A DNA stretch of 64,000 bases from NCBI RefSeq assembly GCF_005768555.2, contig NZ_VCHX02000147.1:5163-69162 (forward strand), read 5' to 3'. The position numbers were made by a program, and so were the translations under genes. Origin of the DNA: Streptomyces sporangiiformans. Lineage in GTDB: Bacteria > Actinomycetota > Actinomycetes > Streptomycetales > Streptomycetaceae. This document shows, one piece after another, positions 63,261 through 64,000 of the stretch (the stretch's first letter is position 1; each line of letters opens with the position of its first letter). A model generated the notes under the pieces. It did no database searches. It had not been told where the DNA came from and saw only the letters and a list, made by a program, of their open reading frames with translations.

Positions 63261-63886
63261 CTGCGGTCGCGCAGGGGTACGGGACTGGACGACAGGCCGC
63301 GGAATTCGGCCGTACATCTGTCGGACAGCGGGGCCTGGGCGAACACGCCCGCCCAGACCTCACGGGAATCGGGCAGGGTGAACGTGCGGGCGAACCGCCA
63401 GTCCCCGTCCGCCGGAGTGCGGACCGGAGTGCGGAACAGTGCGGCGAACCGCTGTCCCTGACGGGTCACCAGGAGTTCGGCAGCAGGGCCGGGAAGGGAG
63501 GGTCCCATGGCCTCGTCGGAGTGCGGCAGGGACGCCACAGTGACGACGGCCCAGGACCCGGAGGTGGTGCGCTCCACGCACACCTTGACGGAGCCGGCGC
63601 CGGTCAGAACGACGAGCCCGCCCGCGTCCGCGAACGTGTCGCCGTCTTCGACGGTGACGTGGGCCTGGAGTCGGAAGTCGCCGTCGAAGCGCCGCACCAG
63701 GGCCGGCAGGGCGTCGACCTCCCGGACGGCGGGCATCGCGTACAGGTCGGCACCGGCCCCGGCCGTCAGCCGGAGCTCGCCCGACGACGGCCCCGCGGTC
63801 CACTCCGCCGGCGGTCCCAGCCAGGACCACTCGCCAGGGAAGGGCGCCCCGGGTTCGGGCCGGGGCGCCCTGGAGACCTGGGTCAC
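63257..63886 (-). CDS. DUF1349 family protein
   Basis: A 209-aa beta-rich protein. The start WSWLGPPAEWTAG and core FRLQAHVTVEDGDTFADAG with GLVVL fit the DUF1349 jelly-roll fold related to carbohydrate-binding lectin-like domains. No catalytic residues are assigned. The GTG start overlaps the SDR stop (GTGA), and its stop overlaps the methyltransferase start. Confidence 0.85.
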   Translation of the reverse strand: MTQVSRAPRPEPGAPFPGEWSWLGPPAEWTAGPSSGELRLTAGAGADLYAMPAVREVDALPALVRRFDGDFRLQAHVTVEDGDTFADAGGLVVLTGAGSVKVCVERTTSGSWAVVTVASLPHSDEAMGPSLPGPAAELLVTRQGQRFAALFRTPVRTPADGDWRFARTFTLPDSREVWAGVFAQAPLSDRCTAEFRGLSSSPVPLRDRR

Positions 63887-64000
63887 GGCTGGGCCATCCC
63901 GCCGTCGACGCTGATGGCCTGGCCGGTGACCCGGGGCGCCGAGGCGAGGTACAGGACGGCGTCGGCGATGTCCTGCGGGGTCTGAAAATCGCCCTGCGGG
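63883..64000 (-). CDS. Short-chain dehydrogenase, C-terminal part (cut by window end)
   Basis: The last 38 codons (TPQDIADAVLYLASAPRVTG then QAISVDGGMAQP) are the typical C-terminus of a classical SDR. The start and catalytic Ser-Tyr-Lys lie beyond position 64000. Coupled to the DUF1349 gene by a GTGA overlap, so it heads or precedes this operon. Confidence 0.85.
   Translation of the reverse strand, partial: PQGDFQTPQDIADAVLYLASAPRVTGQAISVDGGMAQP

Noticed and set aside
43944..64000. Integrase or transposase marking the accessory region as a mobile element
   Set aside because: No such gene was recognised in the window; horizontal origin is inferred only from the broken tdk and eboE and the lack of core genes.

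Overview
The window is chromosomal DNA from a Streptomyces. It is very GC-rich, uses many GTG/TTG starts with GGAGG-type ribosome sites, and carries hrdB (principal sigma factor), whiH (sporulation regulator), parE and parC in the order known from the Streptomyces core chromosome around hrdB.

Core part (1-43275). From the left: an MFS drug exporter divergent from its TetR repressor with two operators; rnhB; two conserved hypotheticals; a RecQ helicase fused to a phosphoribosyltransferase-like domain; a DUF4192 protein; a Nudix/winged-helix (NrtR-type) regulator; a fused ABC ATPase-permease; whiH; hrdB; a secreted trypsin-like protease; parE; a DUF485/ActP-type acetate symporter pair; a CitAB/DcuSR-like two-component pair; an iron-box-controlled sucrase/ferredoxin-like protein; two divergent citrate synthases, one with an N-terminal DNA-binding domain; small membrane and DUF6082 genes; a CobW GTPase; parC; an M16 peptidase pair; a c-di-AMP (ydaO) riboswitch in front of an M23 peptidase; a GntR regulator; ptsH (HPr); a PatA-like lysine acetyltransferase; a DUF5998 protein; and an alkaline-phosphatase-superfamily enzyme.

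Junction (about 43000-44140). A thymidine kinase (tdk) stub of 17 codons is followed by 122 bp of unrelated DNA and then a complete tdk whose first codons are only about 82% identical to the stub and low in GC. Right after tdk lies a frameshifted, truncated relic of eboE on the other strand. This looks like the edge or scar of an acquired segment.

Accessory part (44140-64000, open at the right end). This is a specialised-metabolism locus. On the minus strand, read from right to left, it has: a short-chain dehydrogenase (cut by the window end), DUF1349, an O-methyltransferase and an unrecognised 414-aa protein. After the plus-strand aldo/keto reductase and Gfo/Idh/MocA oxidoreductase pair come a HAD phosphatase, a VioB/RebD-type ferritin-like protein and its 285-aa partner, an APC amino-acid permease, a LAL-type LuxR regulator, a polyketide ketosynthase protein with degenerate ACP-like and AT-like flanks, a prephenate dehydrogenase (tyrA), a decayed stretch, and an ebo remnant (sugar isomerase, eboA, eboB, broken eboE). 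The LAL regulator, the ketosynthase gene and the 414-aa gene each contain a TTA codon, so expression should depend on bldA. I cannot name the product. The parts suggest a tyrosine/4-hydroxyphenylpyruvate-linked, redox-tailored, O-methylated metabolite.

No rRNA, tRNA, integrase, transposase or genuine CRISPR array was recognised.
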